From positions 1-64,000 of the forward strand of contig JAOPYK010000051.1 of the NCBI GenBank assembly GCA_025964695.1: 64,000 nt of DNA, read 5' to 3'. The stretch is from Streptosporangiaceae bacterium (GTDB taxonomy: Bacteria > Actinomycetota > Actinomycetes > Streptosporangiales > Streptosporangiaceae). The position numbers and the translations under genes are program-made. The notes under the pieces were generated by a model that made no database searches, was not told where the DNA came from, and was given only the letters and a program-made list of their open reading frames with translations. This document shows, piece by piece, positions 32,907 through 41,823 of this stretch. Each line of letters begins with the position of its first letter. Positions within the stretch are counted from its first letter, which is position 1.

Positions 32907-33898
32907 GTGGTCCTCCGGCGGGAGATCTGGTCGATGGCGACGGCCAGGATCACCAGTACGCCGGTGATCAGGATCTGGTAGATGGAACTGACGCCCATCA
33001 ACTGCAGGCCGTTGCGGATGACGCCGACGATGAGTGCGCCGATCAGGGTGCCCAGGACCGCGCCGCGCCCGCCGAACAGGCTTGTGCCCCCGAGCACGAC
33101 GGCGGTGATGCTGTCGAGGTTGTCGGTCTGGCCGGCCTTGGGGTCACCGACACCCGTCCGGGCGACCAGCAGCAGCGCGGCCACCCCGTACACCACGCCG
33201 GCCAGCGTGTAGACGCCGAGCAGCAGTCGCTTGGTGGGGATACCGGTCAGCCGGGCCGCCTCGGGGTTGTTGCCGACCGCGTACACGTGCTTGCCCCAGG
33301 CCGTCTGGCCCAGGACGTAGGCGAAGATCAGGAACAGCCCGATGGTCAGCACCGACCCGTAGGTCACGTCGGTGCTGCCGATGGCGAAGGTGCCGCCGAG
33401 AGCGGTCTGGAGCGACGGCACCTGGGTGACGGTCTGCTCTTTGGAGTACAGGTGGGTCAGCGCGAACGCGATGTTGAGCATCCCGAGCGTGACGATGAAC
33501 GGCGGTAGTGAGATCTTCGTGACCAGCAGCCCGTTGGCCAGCCCGAAGATCCCGCAAATGGCGATGCCGATCGCGATGGCCACCAGTGGCGGGACGGTGC
33601 CGTCGGCCGCCAGCTTGGTCATCACGATGCCGCCGAACGCCATGATGGCGCCGTTGGACAGGTCGATCCCCGCAGTGAGGATGATCAGTGTCTGCCCGAT
33701 CGCCAGGGTGCCGACCACCATGACCTGCTGGATGATCAGCGACAGGTTGCCGCCGGTGAGGAAGGTGTCGGTGCGCAGGGAGAAGAAGACACAGGCGAGC
33801 AGCAGCGCGGCGAGCGGCCCGATCGTCGAGCCGGATACCGCCTGCCGCCAAGCGGGCGGCGGACGGGTCGCGGACGGCGGTGGCGCGGTCGTGGTCAT
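32903..33898 (-). CDS. Sugar ABC importer permease (CUT2, FrcC/RbsC-like)
   Basis: A 331-residue permease with about 8-10 hydrophobic segments. The ABC-coupling region GNNPEAARLTGIPTKRLLLGVY (about 215-236) and the segments TLAIGQTLIILTAGIDLSNGA and VLGGTSLFGGRGAVLGTLIGALIVG are typical of RbsC/FrcC family. The start at 33898 has GGAGGTGCAA. It is 83 bases after the binding-protein gene. The substrate is probably a pentose or hexose such as fructose or ribose. Confidence 0.93.
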   Translation of the reverse strand: MTTTAPPPSATRPPPAWRQAVSGSTIGPLAALLLACVFFSLRTDTFLTGGNLSLIIQQVMVVGTLAIGQTLIILTAGIDLSNGAIMAFGGIVMTKLAADGTVPPLVAIAIGIAICGIFGLANGLLVTKISLPPFIVTLGMLNIAFALTHLYSKEQTVTQVPSLQTALGGTFAIGSTDVTYGSVLTIGLFLIFAYVLGQTAWGKHVYAVGNNPEAARLTGIPTKRLLLGVYTLAGVVYGVAALLLVARTGVGDPKAGQTDNLDSITAVVLGGTSLFGGRGAVLGTLIGALIVGVIRNGLQLMGVSSIYQILITGVLVILAVAIDQISRRRTT

Positions 33899-33981
33899 TT
33901 GCACCTCCAAGGGTGTGGTCCACCGTGGTCATGCGGTCGACTGAGCACCGACCGCATGACCACGGACAGGGCGTGCGGGCA

Positions 33982-35022
33982 TCAGCCCCAGCAGCTGGCG
34001 AGGCCGAAGGCGGTGTCCTTGGAGTCGACGCCGGCGATGGCCTTGTCGGTGATGAGGGTGACACCGGTGTCGGTGTAACCGCTAGCCTTCGGGCCACCCT
34101 TGGCGTAGCTGACGACCGCGTCCACTCCCTGCGACGCCATCTTCAGCGGGTACTGCTGGGAGGTCGCGGCGATCTGGCCGGACTGGACCGCCTTGGTGCC
34201 GGTGCAGCCACCGTCCACCGAGACGATGAGCACGCTCTTTTCCAGGCCCTTGGCCTTGAGCGCGGTGTAGGCGCCCAGCGCTGCCGGCTCGTTGATGGTG
34301 TAGACGAGGTTGATGCCAGGCGCCTTGGTCAGGCAGTTCTCCATCGCGGTCTGTCCCTTGGCCTGGTCGCCGGCGGTGTCCTGGGAACAGACGACCTGGG
34401 GCGCGGTGGCCAGGGTGCTGGCGGTCTTGTCGACGGTGGCGGCACCGAAGCCGCTGAGGAACCCGTTGTGCCGCAGGATGCCGACAGTGACCCCGGGGGC
34501 CAGATCCAGCGTGGCGATCTTGGGAGCCTTGCCCGCCATCGCTCCCTTGGCGTACTTGCCGATCAGCTCGCCGGCGTGGAAGTTGTCGGTGGCGAACAAC
34601 GCGTCCACCCCGCTCTGCGGGTCGGTGGGGGTGTCGAGGGCGATGACCTCGATACCCTTGGCGCGGGCTTTCGCGAGCGCCGGAATGATGGCCTTGGTGT
34701 CGCTGGGCGTGATCAAGATGCCCTTCACCCCGGCCGCGACCATGTTCTCGACCGCGGTGACCTGACCGGCGTTGTCGCCGTCGAACGCACCCGCCGCCGT
34801 CATCAAGGTCACGCCCTTGGCGCTCGCCTCCTTCTGCGCGCCCTCCTTCATCTTCACGAAGAACGGGTTGGTCTCGGTCTTGGTGATCAGACCGACCTTG
34901 ATCTTGCCGCCGGACGCACCGGACTTGCTCGAACTGGAACAGCCCGTCAACGCGACCGCGCCCGCCGCCGCGATCGCGACCGCGGCGGTCCAGACACGCC
35001 TGGTCCGGGGGGTGGGAACCAT
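33982..35022 (-). CDS. Sugar-binding lipoprotein (CUT2, FrcB/RbsB-like)
   Basis: A 346-residue lipoprotein. The lipobox ALTGC-SS gives Cys28. The periplasmic-binding type 1 fold follows: KIKVGLITKTETNPFFVKMK (about 40-59), ILITPSDTKAIIPALAKAR (about 102-120), IALDTPTDP, YAKGAMAGKAP and IVSVDGGCTG (about 260). TETNPFF and the CSQD...GQTAMENCL segment match fructose/ribose-type binding proteins of the actinobacteria. The ATG at 35022 has GGAGGT about 5 bases before it. It is divergent from a LacI regulator across a long operator. Confidence 0.92.
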   Translation of the reverse strand: MVPTPRTRRVWTAAVAIAAAGAVALTGCSSSSKSGASGGKIKVGLITKTETNPFFVKMKEGAQKEASAKGVTLMTAAGAFDGDNAGQVTAVENMVAAGVKGILITPSDTKAIIPALAKARAKGIEVIALDTPTDPQSGVDALFATDNFHAGELIGKYAKGAMAGKAPKIATLDLAPGVTVGILRHNGFLSGFGAATVDKTASTLATAPQVVCSQDTAGDQAKGQTAMENCLTKAPGINLVYTINEPAALGAYTALKAKGLEKSVLIVSVDGGCTGTKAVQSGQIAATSQQYPLKMASQGVDAVVSYAKGGPKASGYTDTGVTLITDKAIAGVDSKDTAFGLASCWG

Positions 35023-35100
35023 CGGAACCTCCTGTGATGTATCCGGCTAATCACCGGAAGGGGTTACGTCAGGGTTTCGTAGGCGTTATCTTGCGGCTAC

Positions 35101-35136
35101 GAAAGCGCTTGCGCAAGCGTTCGCGCAAACGCTTTC
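35101..35136. promoter_or_regulatory. Long LacI-type operator
   Basis: GAAAGCGCTTGCGC, 8 bases, then GCGCAAACGCTTTC: 14-bp arms with one mismatch. Inside, TTGCGCAA and AAGCGCTT/AAGCG make further LacI-style dyads, so the region could hold two overlapping sites. It lies 78 bases from the binding-protein gene and 41 from the LacI start, in the only divergent gap. Confidence 0.75.
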
Positions 35137-35177
35137 CATTACAAACGGGTCACGACAGGAGCGGCAGGGGTGCGCGG

Positions 35178-36188
35178 ATGGTCACGATGAACGACGTAGC
35201 GCAGCGGGCCGGAGTCTCGGTCTCGACGGTGTCGCACGTCATCAACGGGACGCGGTTCGTCAGGGAAGAGACCCGCAAGCAGGTTCTGGCCGCCATCGCC
35301 GATACCGGCTACATCCACAACACCATCGCGAAGTCGCTGGTCAGCGGCACGACTCAGACGATCGGGCTGGCCATCTCGGCCATCAGCAACTTCTACTTCG
35401 CCGACCTGGTCTCCGCCATCGAGGTCGCCGTCAGCCAGGCCGGGTACACCCTGCTGCTGGCCGACACCCATGACGATTCGGCCAAGGAACTCCAGGTGGT
35501 CGAGGCCCTGCACCAGCGGCGGGTGGACGGCGTGCTGCTCGCCACCGCCGCCGGACCTGACGGTGCTGCGCTGCGCTACCTCGGCGACCTCGGTGTGCCC
35601 ACCGTCCTCGTGGACCGCTGTGCCTCGGACGCCTTCGACCAGGTCGGCGCCGAGAACCTGGAGGCCGCGGCCGCCTTGACCACCCACCTCGCCGAAAGCG
35701 GCCACCGACGCATCGCCATGATCTCGGGCCGGACCGGGCTGTCCACCAGCGACGAACGGGTCGCCGGTTACCGGCTCGGGCTCGAGCGCAGCGCTCTCGC
35801 ACCCGACGACCGGCTGGTGGTCACCGGCGGTTCCAACGCCGAACAGGCCGAACAGGCCGTCCGCGGTCTGCTCGACCTGGCCGACCCGCCCACCGCCCTG
35901 GTGGTCGCCAACAACCACATGACGATCGGGGCGATGCGGACCCTGGGAAAGCTGGGTGTCCGAGTCCCGGACGACATCGTGCTGGCCGCCTACGACGACT
36001 TCGAATGGGCCGAGCACTTCCGGCCGCGGCTGACCACCATGGCGCAGCCGATACAGGAGATCGGCGCCCGGGCCGTACAGCTGCTGCTGTCGCGGATCAG
36101 TGACCCGCGACGGCCGCCGGAGACCGTACGACTCCAACCGCGGTTCATGCACCGCGAGTCCTGCGGCTGTGCCCAGCAGGCGGGATGA
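35178..36188 (+). CDS. LacI-family repressor
   Basis: A 336-residue repressor. The HTH MNDVAQRAGVSVSTVSHVIN starts at residue 4, followed by the hinge. The sugar-binding domain (about 60-330) has IGLAISAISNFYFADLVSAIE, VDGVLLATAAG, VPTVLVDR and DDIVLAAYDDFEWAE. The C-terminus RESCGC has two Cys. Its ATG at 35178 follows AGGGG. It is divergent from the sugar importer and upstream of a PfkB kinase, so it probably represses both until the sugar is present. Confidence 0.93.
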   Translation: MVTMNDVAQRAGVSVSTVSHVINGTRFVREETRKQVLAAIADTGYIHNTIAKSLVSGTTQTIGLAISAISNFYFADLVSAIEVAVSQAGYTLLLADTHDDSAKELQVVEALHQRRVDGVLLATAAGPDGAALRYLGDLGVPTVLVDRCASDAFDQVGAENLEAAAALTTHLAESGHRRIAMISGRTGLSTSDERVAGYRLGLERSALAPDDRLVVTGGSNAEQAEQAVRGLLDLADPPTALVVANNHMTIGAMRTLGKLGVRVPDDIVLAAYDDFEWAEHFRPRLTTMAQPIQEIGARAVQLLLSRISDPRRPPETVRLQPRFMHRESCGCAQQAG

Positions 36189-36267
36189 CCTTCCCCCAAG
36201 GAGGCCGACCGTGCCGGCTGGGTCCGCCAGCCGCACGCGGCCATGACCTGACGAGTCAAGGAGATTC

Positions 36268-37218
36268 ATGAGTCACATCGCGGTGATCGGCGAGGCGGTC
36301 GCCGACGCGTTCCCCAAGGCCAGACCCGGCGGGCGAGGCGTGCTGGACCTCGAAGTGCGGCCAGGCGGGAGCCCCGTCAACACGGCCGTCGCGCTCAGCC
36401 GACTGGGCGTCCCCACCGGTTTCCTCGGCCGGCTCGCCGATGGCCCGTTCGGGGATCTCATCCGAGATCATCTGAAATCATCCCGGGTCGACCTGACGGA
36501 TTCCGTGCGGGCGATGGAGCCGGCCACCCTCGCCATCACCGCGTTGGACTCTCTGGGCCAGGCCACGTACGACTTCTACGCCGAGGGCACCGCCGACTGG
36601 CAGTGGACCCAGGCGGAGCTCGCCCAGCGCCGTCCGCACGGCGTGCGCTGCGTGCACGCCGGTTCCCTGGCCTTGATCCGTGAGCCCGGCGGGCCGCTCA
36701 TCGAAGATCTCCTCACCGAGCTGCGGCCGACCGCGACGATCTCCATCGACCCCAACGTGCGGCCGCGCGTCGTCGCACCCGAGGCCTACCGCGCCCGGCT
36801 GGACCGATGGACCGGGCTCGCCGACATCTTCCGGATGAGCGACGAGGACTTCCACCACCTGTGCCCCGACACCGAGTTGGAGGAGGCCTGCGACCGCTGG
36901 CATGACAACGGGGTCCGCCTCGTCATCGTCACCCTGGGGTCGGAGGGGGCTTTCGCCTCCCTCGACGGAACCCGGCTCACGGTGCCGAGCCCGGAGATCG
37001 AGATCGTCGACACCGTGGGCGCCGGTGACGCCTTCACCGCCGGGCTGCTGTACTGGCTCGACACCAATGACTCGCTCGGCGGACGGCTCGATCGCCTCAG
37101 CACCGACCAGCTCCACCAGGCCATGGCCTGCGCGACCAACATCGCAGCCGAAACCTGCAAGGTCCCCGGCGCCGACCCGCCCTGGGCCGACTACCTGGGC
37201 CTGCCCATCACGGCCTGA
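36268..37218 (+). CDS. PfkB-family sugar kinase (fructokinase-like)
   Basis: A 316-residue kinase of the ribokinase/PfkB family. The N-terminal substrate motif is EVRPGGSPVNTAVALSRLGV (about 29-48) and the C-terminal signature is DTVGAGDAFTAGLLYWL (about 248-264) with the catalytic Asp in GAGDAF. It would phosphorylate the sugar brought in by the linked importer with ATP. The sequence resembles fructokinases most, and FrcABC-type importers are often paired with such kinases. AAGGAG precedes the ATG. It follows the LacI gene by 79 bases. Confidence 0.9.
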   Translation: MSHIAVIGEAVADAFPKARPGGRGVLDLEVRPGGSPVNTAVALSRLGVPTGFLGRLADGPFGDLIRDHLKSSRVDLTDSVRAMEPATLAITALDSLGQATYDFYAEGTADWQWTQAELAQRRPHGVRCVHAGSLALIREPGGPLIEDLLTELRPTATISIDPNVRPRVVAPEAYRARLDRWTGLADIFRMSDEDFHHLCPDTELEEACDRWHDNGVRLVIVTLGSEGAFASLDGTRLTVPSPEIEIVDTVGAGDAFTAGLLYWLDTNDSLGGRLDRLSTDQLHQAMACATNIAAETCKVPGADPPWADYLGLPITA

Positions 37219-37365
37219 GGGCCGCCGCCACTCATCACCTGACGCCACCGCCACCAGGGCCTCCCCAGACCGGGCGCTGACGGCGAAGAGACGGCCTGAC
37301 TCGGTTCGGAGTAGGGTCTGCGACGAAGAGTACGGTGGCGGCGACGAACGGCTGAAGGAGGATCG

Positions 37366-37728
37366 GTGGACTTCACCCTGGACCACCGTCTCAACGGAGA
37401 CCTCACCATCGTGACCGTGAAGGGCGAGATCGACGTCTTCACCAGCCCGAAGCTCCGCGAAACCCTCCTGGAACTCGTCGAGTCCGGGGCCCTGCACCTG
37501 GTCTTCGACCTCGGTGAAGTCGACCTCCTGGACTCCACCGGCCTGGGCGTGCTGATCGGTATCTACAACCGGCTCCGTTCGCGCGGCGGCTCGATGACCC
37601 TCGCCGGCGCCAACGACCGCGTGCATCGTGTCTTCCACGTCACCCAGCTGACGAAGATCTTCGTGCTCTACGGCTCCTTGGAGGAGGCCGTGCGGGCGAG
37701 TGCGTTCACCGGGGACACCACGCCCTGA
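37366..37728 (+). CDS. STAS-domain anti-sigma factor antagonist
   Basis: A 120-residue SpoIIAA/BldG-like protein with one STAS domain. LTIVTVKGEIDVFTSPKLRE (about 12-31) is the conserved strand-helix. LLDSTGLGVLIGIY (about 53-66) carries the Ser (about 56) that kinase-type anti-sigma factors phosphorylate. Unphosphorylated, such proteins release a sigma factor. GAAGGAGG lies before the GTG at 37366. There is no linked kinase or sigma gene, although a MEDS/HATPase protein is encoded 22 kb away. Confidence 0.9.
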   Translation: MDFTLDHRLNGDLTIVTVKGEIDVFTSPKLRETLLELVESGALHLVFDLGEVDLLDSTGLGVLIGIYNRLRSRGGSMTLAGANDRVHRVFHVTQLTKIFVLYGSLEEAVRASAFTGDTTP

Positions 37729-38176
37729 GATCCCCACCGGGGCCGACCGGACCGATCGCCGTGAGAACAATCGGCTCCTTACCGGAGCGCGGCCAAGGAG
37801 CGCGACGGCGCATCCCACCGTCAGGTGCTCACCGGGCTGACCGGCGGGGCCGCGGCCGACGCCGACGAGGCCGCATTCGATCGCGAGACCCGCGAACCCG
37901 TGCTGGAACTCCTGGCCACGCCATTGACCCGCTGGTCACCCCGCCCGGAGGAATCCCCGCAGGCCAGGCGGCCGAGGACTTCGTGGCCCGGCCCGCCGAC
38001 AGGTGGTCGTCACGCCTGCGCCGGCGTAGGCGCGTCCGCAGCCGATCGCTGCCCGCGACGGTACGGCAACCCTTCGCAAAGTGGTCTATTTCGTGTGGTT
38101 TGCTGATTTCGGACACAAGGGGTCCTCGCCGCGTGCACACTGGCGAAGTTGGTAACGGAGAAGTCACGGAGGTTCG
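37729..38176. other. Intergenic stretch upstream of the amidase
   Basis: About 450 bases. A frame near 37825-37940 reads TGGAAADADEAAFDRETREP with weak hints of coding, but no family is clear. The 3' part (38080-38160) is AT-richer and holds the amidase promoter. Confidence 0.4.
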
Positions 38177-39100
38177 GTGGTGCGCAGAGACCGGGAGAGG
38201 TTCGTCGTCCGCGCGGCCATCGTGGTGGCGTCGATCGGTATGTTGGTCTCGTGCGGTGGTGGCAAGGCGAACACAGGCCAGGGACAGGTGCCCGCCGCTG
38301 GAACGGCCCGAGGTGCCACCCCCGGCGCGACCCCTGGCACCACGGCCGGACCGACCCCCGGCGCCACCGCAGGGTCGCCCGCTGGAACGCCCTCCACACC
38401 CGCCGGCACGCCCGCCGCGAGGAGTGCGAGCAACAAATCCAGCCCCCTCAAGGGGAAGATCATAGTTTTGGACCCCGGGCACAACGGTGGCAACGGGGCT
38501 CATCCGTCGGCCATCAACCGCATGGTGGACATCGTCACCGGGCGCAAGGAGTGCGACACCACCGGAACCGAGTCCGCCTTGGGTTACTCCGAGCACGCCT
38601 ACACCTGGGACGTCTCCAACCGGCTGAAGAAGATCCTGCAGGCCCGCGGGGCCAAAGTGATCCTTACCCGGAACAGCGACACCGGCGTCGGTCCCTGCAT
38701 CAACCAGCGGGCGGCGATCGGCAACCGCGCGAAGGCCGACGTGGCCCTGTCCGTGCACGCCGATGGCGCGCCCATGAGTGACCACGGTTTCCACATCATC
38801 GAACCGGCCGCGATCAAGGGCCACACCGACAAGATCGTCAAGTCCTCCGGCCGCCTCGCCCTGGCTCTGCGGACCGCGTACCGTAAGGGCACCGGCATTG
38901 CGTACTCCAACTACATCGGCAAGGACGCCCTTGACGTCCGTAGCGACCTGGGCGGGCTGAACCTCTCCACCGTGCCGAAGGTCTTCATCGAGACCGGCAA
39001 CATGGCCAACCCCGGAGACATCGCCAAACTGGCCGACCCGAAGTACCGCCAGCGCATCGCCGAATCCCTGGCCATCGGGCTCGCCGCCTATTTCGGCTAG
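38177..39100 (+). CDS. N-acetylmuramoyl-L-alanine amidase lipoprotein
   Basis: A 307-residue exported wall hydrolase. The signal ends in GMLVSC-GG (Cys about 26). Residues 33-80 are a low-complexity Pro/Thr/Gly/Ala linker of PGATPGTT-like repeats that would span the wall. The Amidase_3 domain (about 90-305) has the zinc His in VLDPGHNGG, Glu region in ESALGYSEHAYTWD, the His of LSVHADG and the catalytic Glu in VFIETGNM. It cleaves the stem peptide from muramic acid. GTG 38177 follows GGAGG. Stands alone. Confidence 0.92.
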   Translation: MVRRDRERFVVRAAIVVASIGMLVSCGGGKANTGQGQVPAAGTARGATPGATPGTTAGPTPGATAGSPAGTPSTPAGTPAARSASNKSSPLKGKIIVLDPGHNGGNGAHPSAINRMVDIVTGRKECDTTGTESALGYSEHAYTWDVSNRLKKILQARGAKVILTRNSDTGVGPCINQRAAIGNRAKADVALSVHADGAPMSDHGFHIIEPAAIKGHTDKIVKSSGRLALALRTAYRKGTGIAYSNYIGKDALDVRSDLGGLNLSTVPKVFIETGNMANPGDIAKLADPKYRQRIAESLAIGLAAYFG

Positions 39101-39190
39101 GGCGGCCGCTCGGCTCTACCCTTTCCAGGAGCCGCACCGGGTGCGCTGACCACGGTGTTCGGGATCACCGGGCTCTTCGCGCCGGCGTCC

Positions 39191-39352
39191 TCACCCGGTG
39201 ACGCGAACACGCTTGAACGCCTTGGCGGACGCGAACTCCGAGCCGTACCCGACCCGCTGGGCGACCGCGCCCAGCGGGTCGTCGGATTCGTCCAGCAGCC
39301 GGTCGGCGCCGGTCCCCCGCCACGAGGTCAAGTAGGTCAGCGAGACGGCGTG
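39191..39352 (-). pseudogene. C-terminal remnant of an AraC-family regulator
   Basis: The minus strand reads LTYLTSWRGTGADRLLDESD followed by DPLGAVAQRVGYGSEFASAKAFKRV, the second HTH of AraC/XylS regulators. The effector and first HTH are absent, and upstream codons belong to the CDF gene's other strand. About 50 residues survive between the amidase and CDF genes. Confidence 0.8.
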
Positions 39353-39378
39353 GCCGCCTAGGGGGCCCGTCGCCGGGC

Positions 39379-40476
39379 TCAGCGGTGCGGGGCCAGCGGA
39401 GCGTGGGGATCGAGGCCGTCGCGAGCTTCGGGGTCGGCGTGCACGAGAGCGGCCGACAGGCGCGGGATGGCATGGATGAGGGCATGCTCGGCGTCCACAG
39501 CCACCTTGTGGGCCGCTACGGCGGAGGCGGCGCCGTCCACGATGACCTCGCATTCGGCGCGCAACTGGTGGCCGATCCACCGTAGCCGGACCTGCCCGAC
39601 ATCCAGCACGCCCACTGTGCCGCGCAGCACTGCTTCAGCCTGGTCCACCAGTGCCGGGTCGACGGCGTCCATGAGCCGGCGGTAGATCTCGCGGGCGGCT
39701 TGGCGCAGGACGGCCAGGATCGCGACGGTGATGAGCAGGCCGATGACGGGGTCGGCCCGCTTCCAGCCCAGCGCCACCCCCGCCGCCCCGATGAGCACCG
39801 CGAGAGAGGTGAACCCGTCGGCGCGGGCGTGCAGGCCGTCGGCGACCAGCGCCGCCGACCCGATCTTGCGGCCCACCGTGATGCGGTAGCGGGCGACCAG
39901 TTCGTTGCCGGCGAACCCGACCAGCGCCGCCGCCGCTACCGCGATCAGGTTCGAGACCTTCTGCGGGTGGATCAGCCGGTCGATCGCGACGTAGGCCGCC
40001 AGCACCGAGGAGGCTGCGATGACCAGCACGATGGCCACCCCGGCCAGGTCTTCGGCTCGCCCGTATCCGTAGGTGTAGCGGCGGGTCGGCGGGCGCCGTC
40101 CTAGCACGAACGCGACCCCCAGCGGGACCGCGGTCAGCGCGTCGGCGGCATTGTGCAACGTGTCGCCCAGCAGCGCCACCGATCCAGACATGGCCACCAC
40201 CACCGCCTGGATGACCGTCGTGGCGCCCAGCACCGCCAGCGAGATCCACAGCGCCCGTATCCCCTCAGCGGAGGTCTCCATCGCCGCGTCGACCTTGTCG
40301 GCGACCTCATGCGAATGGGGCCGGAGGGACCGGATGACCGTCCCCCAGAGCCCAGACACCGCCTCGTGTCCATGCCCGTACCCGCGTCCGTGCCTGTGGT
40401 CGGGCACGTGGTCGTGTGCGTGATCGTCGGGGTGGGGGCGGTCGCCGTTGTGCGGGTCGGGTAGCCGATCGCTCAT
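39379..40476 (-). CDS. CDF-family divalent metal exporter
   Basis: A 365-residue cation diffusion facilitator. The N-terminus is His/Asp-rich (HPDDHAHDHVPDHRHGRGYG, about 14-33), a cytoplasmic metal-binding tail. Six helices follow, with the metal site pairs LLGDTLHNAADAL (H and D, helix 2) and LVADGLHARADGFTS (helix 5), the DxxxD/HxxxD pattern of zinc-type CDFs. The C-terminal domain (about 290-365) is the dimer cytoplasmic part. It exports Zn, Co or similar. The ATG at 40476 has a poor ribosome-binding site; a GTG four codons before is an alternative. Confidence 0.92.
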   Translation of the reverse strand: MSDRLPDPHNGDRPHPDDHAHDHVPDHRHGRGYGHGHEAVSGLWGTVIRSLRPHSHEVADKVDAAMETSAEGIRALWISLAVLGATTVIQAVVVAMSGSVALLGDTLHNAADALTAVPLGVAFVLGRRPPTRRYTYGYGRAEDLAGVAIVLVIAASSVLAAYVAIDRLIHPQKVSNLIAVAAAALVGFAGNELVARYRITVGRKIGSAALVADGLHARADGFTSLAVLIGAAGVALGWKRADPVIGLLITVAILAVLRQAAREIYRRLMDAVDPALVDQAEAVLRGTVGVLDVGQVRLRWIGHQLRAECEVIVDGAASAVAAHKVAVDAEHALIHAIPRLSAALVHADPEARDGLDPHAPLAPHR

Positions 40477-40518
40477 AGAACCGAGCTTCACCGTTGGACC
40501 AGCTTGCAGCAACTCGAT

Positions 40519-40539
40519 AACAGCACTGGTCACGCTGTT
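40519..40539. promoter_or_regulatory. Dyad upstream of the CDF gene
   Basis: AACAGC and GCTGTT flank nine bases, 43 bases before the CDF start. A metal-sensor (ArsR- or MerR-type) operator is plausible. It could also be chance. Confidence 0.35.
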
Positions 40540-40647
40540 GCGAGTGGCTCGCCGCGGTACCCCTGAACAGACCACTGCCGGACTCGTTCCGGTGGAGCGG
40601 ATGGGGTCGCTTCGGCCCTGCCCGACCTGACCCGGAGTCGCCGGGTA

Positions 40648-40911
40648 TCAGTGGGGCAGGGGCGCCCCGGCCAGGCTGACGAGCACGCCTGCCGTAGCCG
40701 CGGCCACCAGCGTGGGCACGACACCGCGCCGCAGCGCCAGGAGCAGGACGGCGACCGCGGCGAGGACGGCGTACTGCCAGAGTTGGGTGAGCGCGGCCGC
40801 GAGAGGGATGGTGGTGCCGAGGATGGCGCCGATCGCGGCGGGGCCGGCTCCATCGAGGAAGGCGCGTGCGCGCGAGTCGTTGCGGAGCCGATCGAAGTGG
40901 CGGGCGCCCAG
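40648..40911 (-). pseudogene. chrA: C-terminal remnant of a chromate transporter
   Basis: The minus strand reads LGARHFDRLRNDSRARAFLD then GAGPAAIGAILGTTIPLAAA and ends LRRGVVPTLVAAATAGVLVS. This is the end of one ChrA-family domain, with FLDGAGPAAIGAI as the family signature. A stop in frame precedes it, and the N-terminal helices are missing. About 87 codons survive. Confidence 0.75.
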
Positions 40912-41073
40912 TCAAGCCGATCCAGAGACCCACCCGGTCGCCACCTCGGCAACCGTACGCCGGAACACGGAATGAGTTCGGACAGCGTGGAGTGGAGGTC
41001 GCGCCCCGCGCGGGTGCGACCCCCACTCCACTGGTACGGGGGACGACCGCGCCGCCTCGGCCCCGCACGCCTG

Positions 41074-41820
41074 CTACAGCCGGATCCCACCCGCGATCCG
41101 CCCGAGCTGATCATTCAGAGACCGGCTCACCTGGACGATCACGCCCACTCCGGATCTCTCGATCCACACCATCCGGCCACTACCGTCGGGACCGAGCGTG
41201 CTGAGTGCCTGGTGGCCATGCACGGTCGTGTGCTGTGCCAGGGCGGAGGGAGCGCCGAGCTCATCCGGCCGGGTCAGCGTGGGCGCCCGGATGACGTTGA
41301 CCTTGAACCAGTCGGCACCGCTCGTCCATCGGCAGGTCGTGCTCTGCCGTCCTGCGGCCCGGTCAAGCAGACAGGGACCCGCCGACTTCAATCCGGGCGG
41401 CAGGTAGGTCACCCACGACGACGGGTTCGGGGAGAACTCCGGACGGCCGGAAGGCTGCGTCTGATGCCCGCCGTGCGGCGCCTCCGTAGCCGCCGGCGTC
41501 GGCACGCCCACGGCCCCGGCCGGGGAGGACACGGTCTGCGTGGCCCTCGGCGCCGGCGGCTGTACCGGTACGGATGATGGGCCTGCCTGTTTGCGGGCCG
41601 ACAAGGTCCGGTCGCCTCCGACGGGGGTAGCCCGGACCGCGTGGTAGGTCGGCGCCGCCACGGCGACCGCCACCCCCGCAGCGATCACGGCGACCGTCAT
41701 CCGCCTGCGGACGACCCTCCGATGGTGTCTATGGCTTACCGCCGTGGCGAGTGCCTCCGGAGCCGACGCACCCTCCAAGTGCTCCGCCATCGCCAGCCGC
41801 AGTTCCCTTTCCAGATCCAT
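41074..41820 (-). CDS. Single-pass membrane protein, likely anti-sigma factor
   Basis: A 248-residue protein with a cytoplasmic N-terminus (MDLERELRLAMAEHLEG), one helix (MTVAVIAAGVAVAVAAPTYHA, about 41-61), a Pro/Thr-rich linker (about 75-125) and an extracytoplasmic C-terminal domain with two Cys (SAGPCLLDR, STTCRW). It starts 3 bases after the stop of a SigE-family sigma factor, the place where the cognate membrane anti-sigma is normally encoded. It lacks the HxxxCxxC zinc motif, so it is not a ZAS protein. It may hold the sigma at the membrane until an envelope signal. Confidence 0.75.
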   Translation of the reverse strand: MDLERELRLAMAEHLEGASAPEALATAVSHRHHRRVVRRRMTVAVIAAGVAVAVAAPTYHAVRATPVGGDRTLSARKQAGPSSVPVQPPAPRATQTVSSPAGAVGVPTPAATEAPHGGHQTQPSGRPEFSPNPSSWVTYLPPGLKSAGPCLLDRAAGRQSTTCRWTSGADWFKVNVIRAPTLTRPDELGAPSALAQHTTVHGHQALSTLGPDGSGRMVWIERSGVGVIVQVSRSLNDQLGRIAGGIRL

Positions 41821-41823
41821 TGC

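Noticed and set aside
37825-37985. Possible enoyl-CoA hydratase C-terminal scrap.
   Set aside because: Only a loose helical pattern (EAAFDRETREPVLELLATP) is visible and it needs a frameshift; too weak to call.
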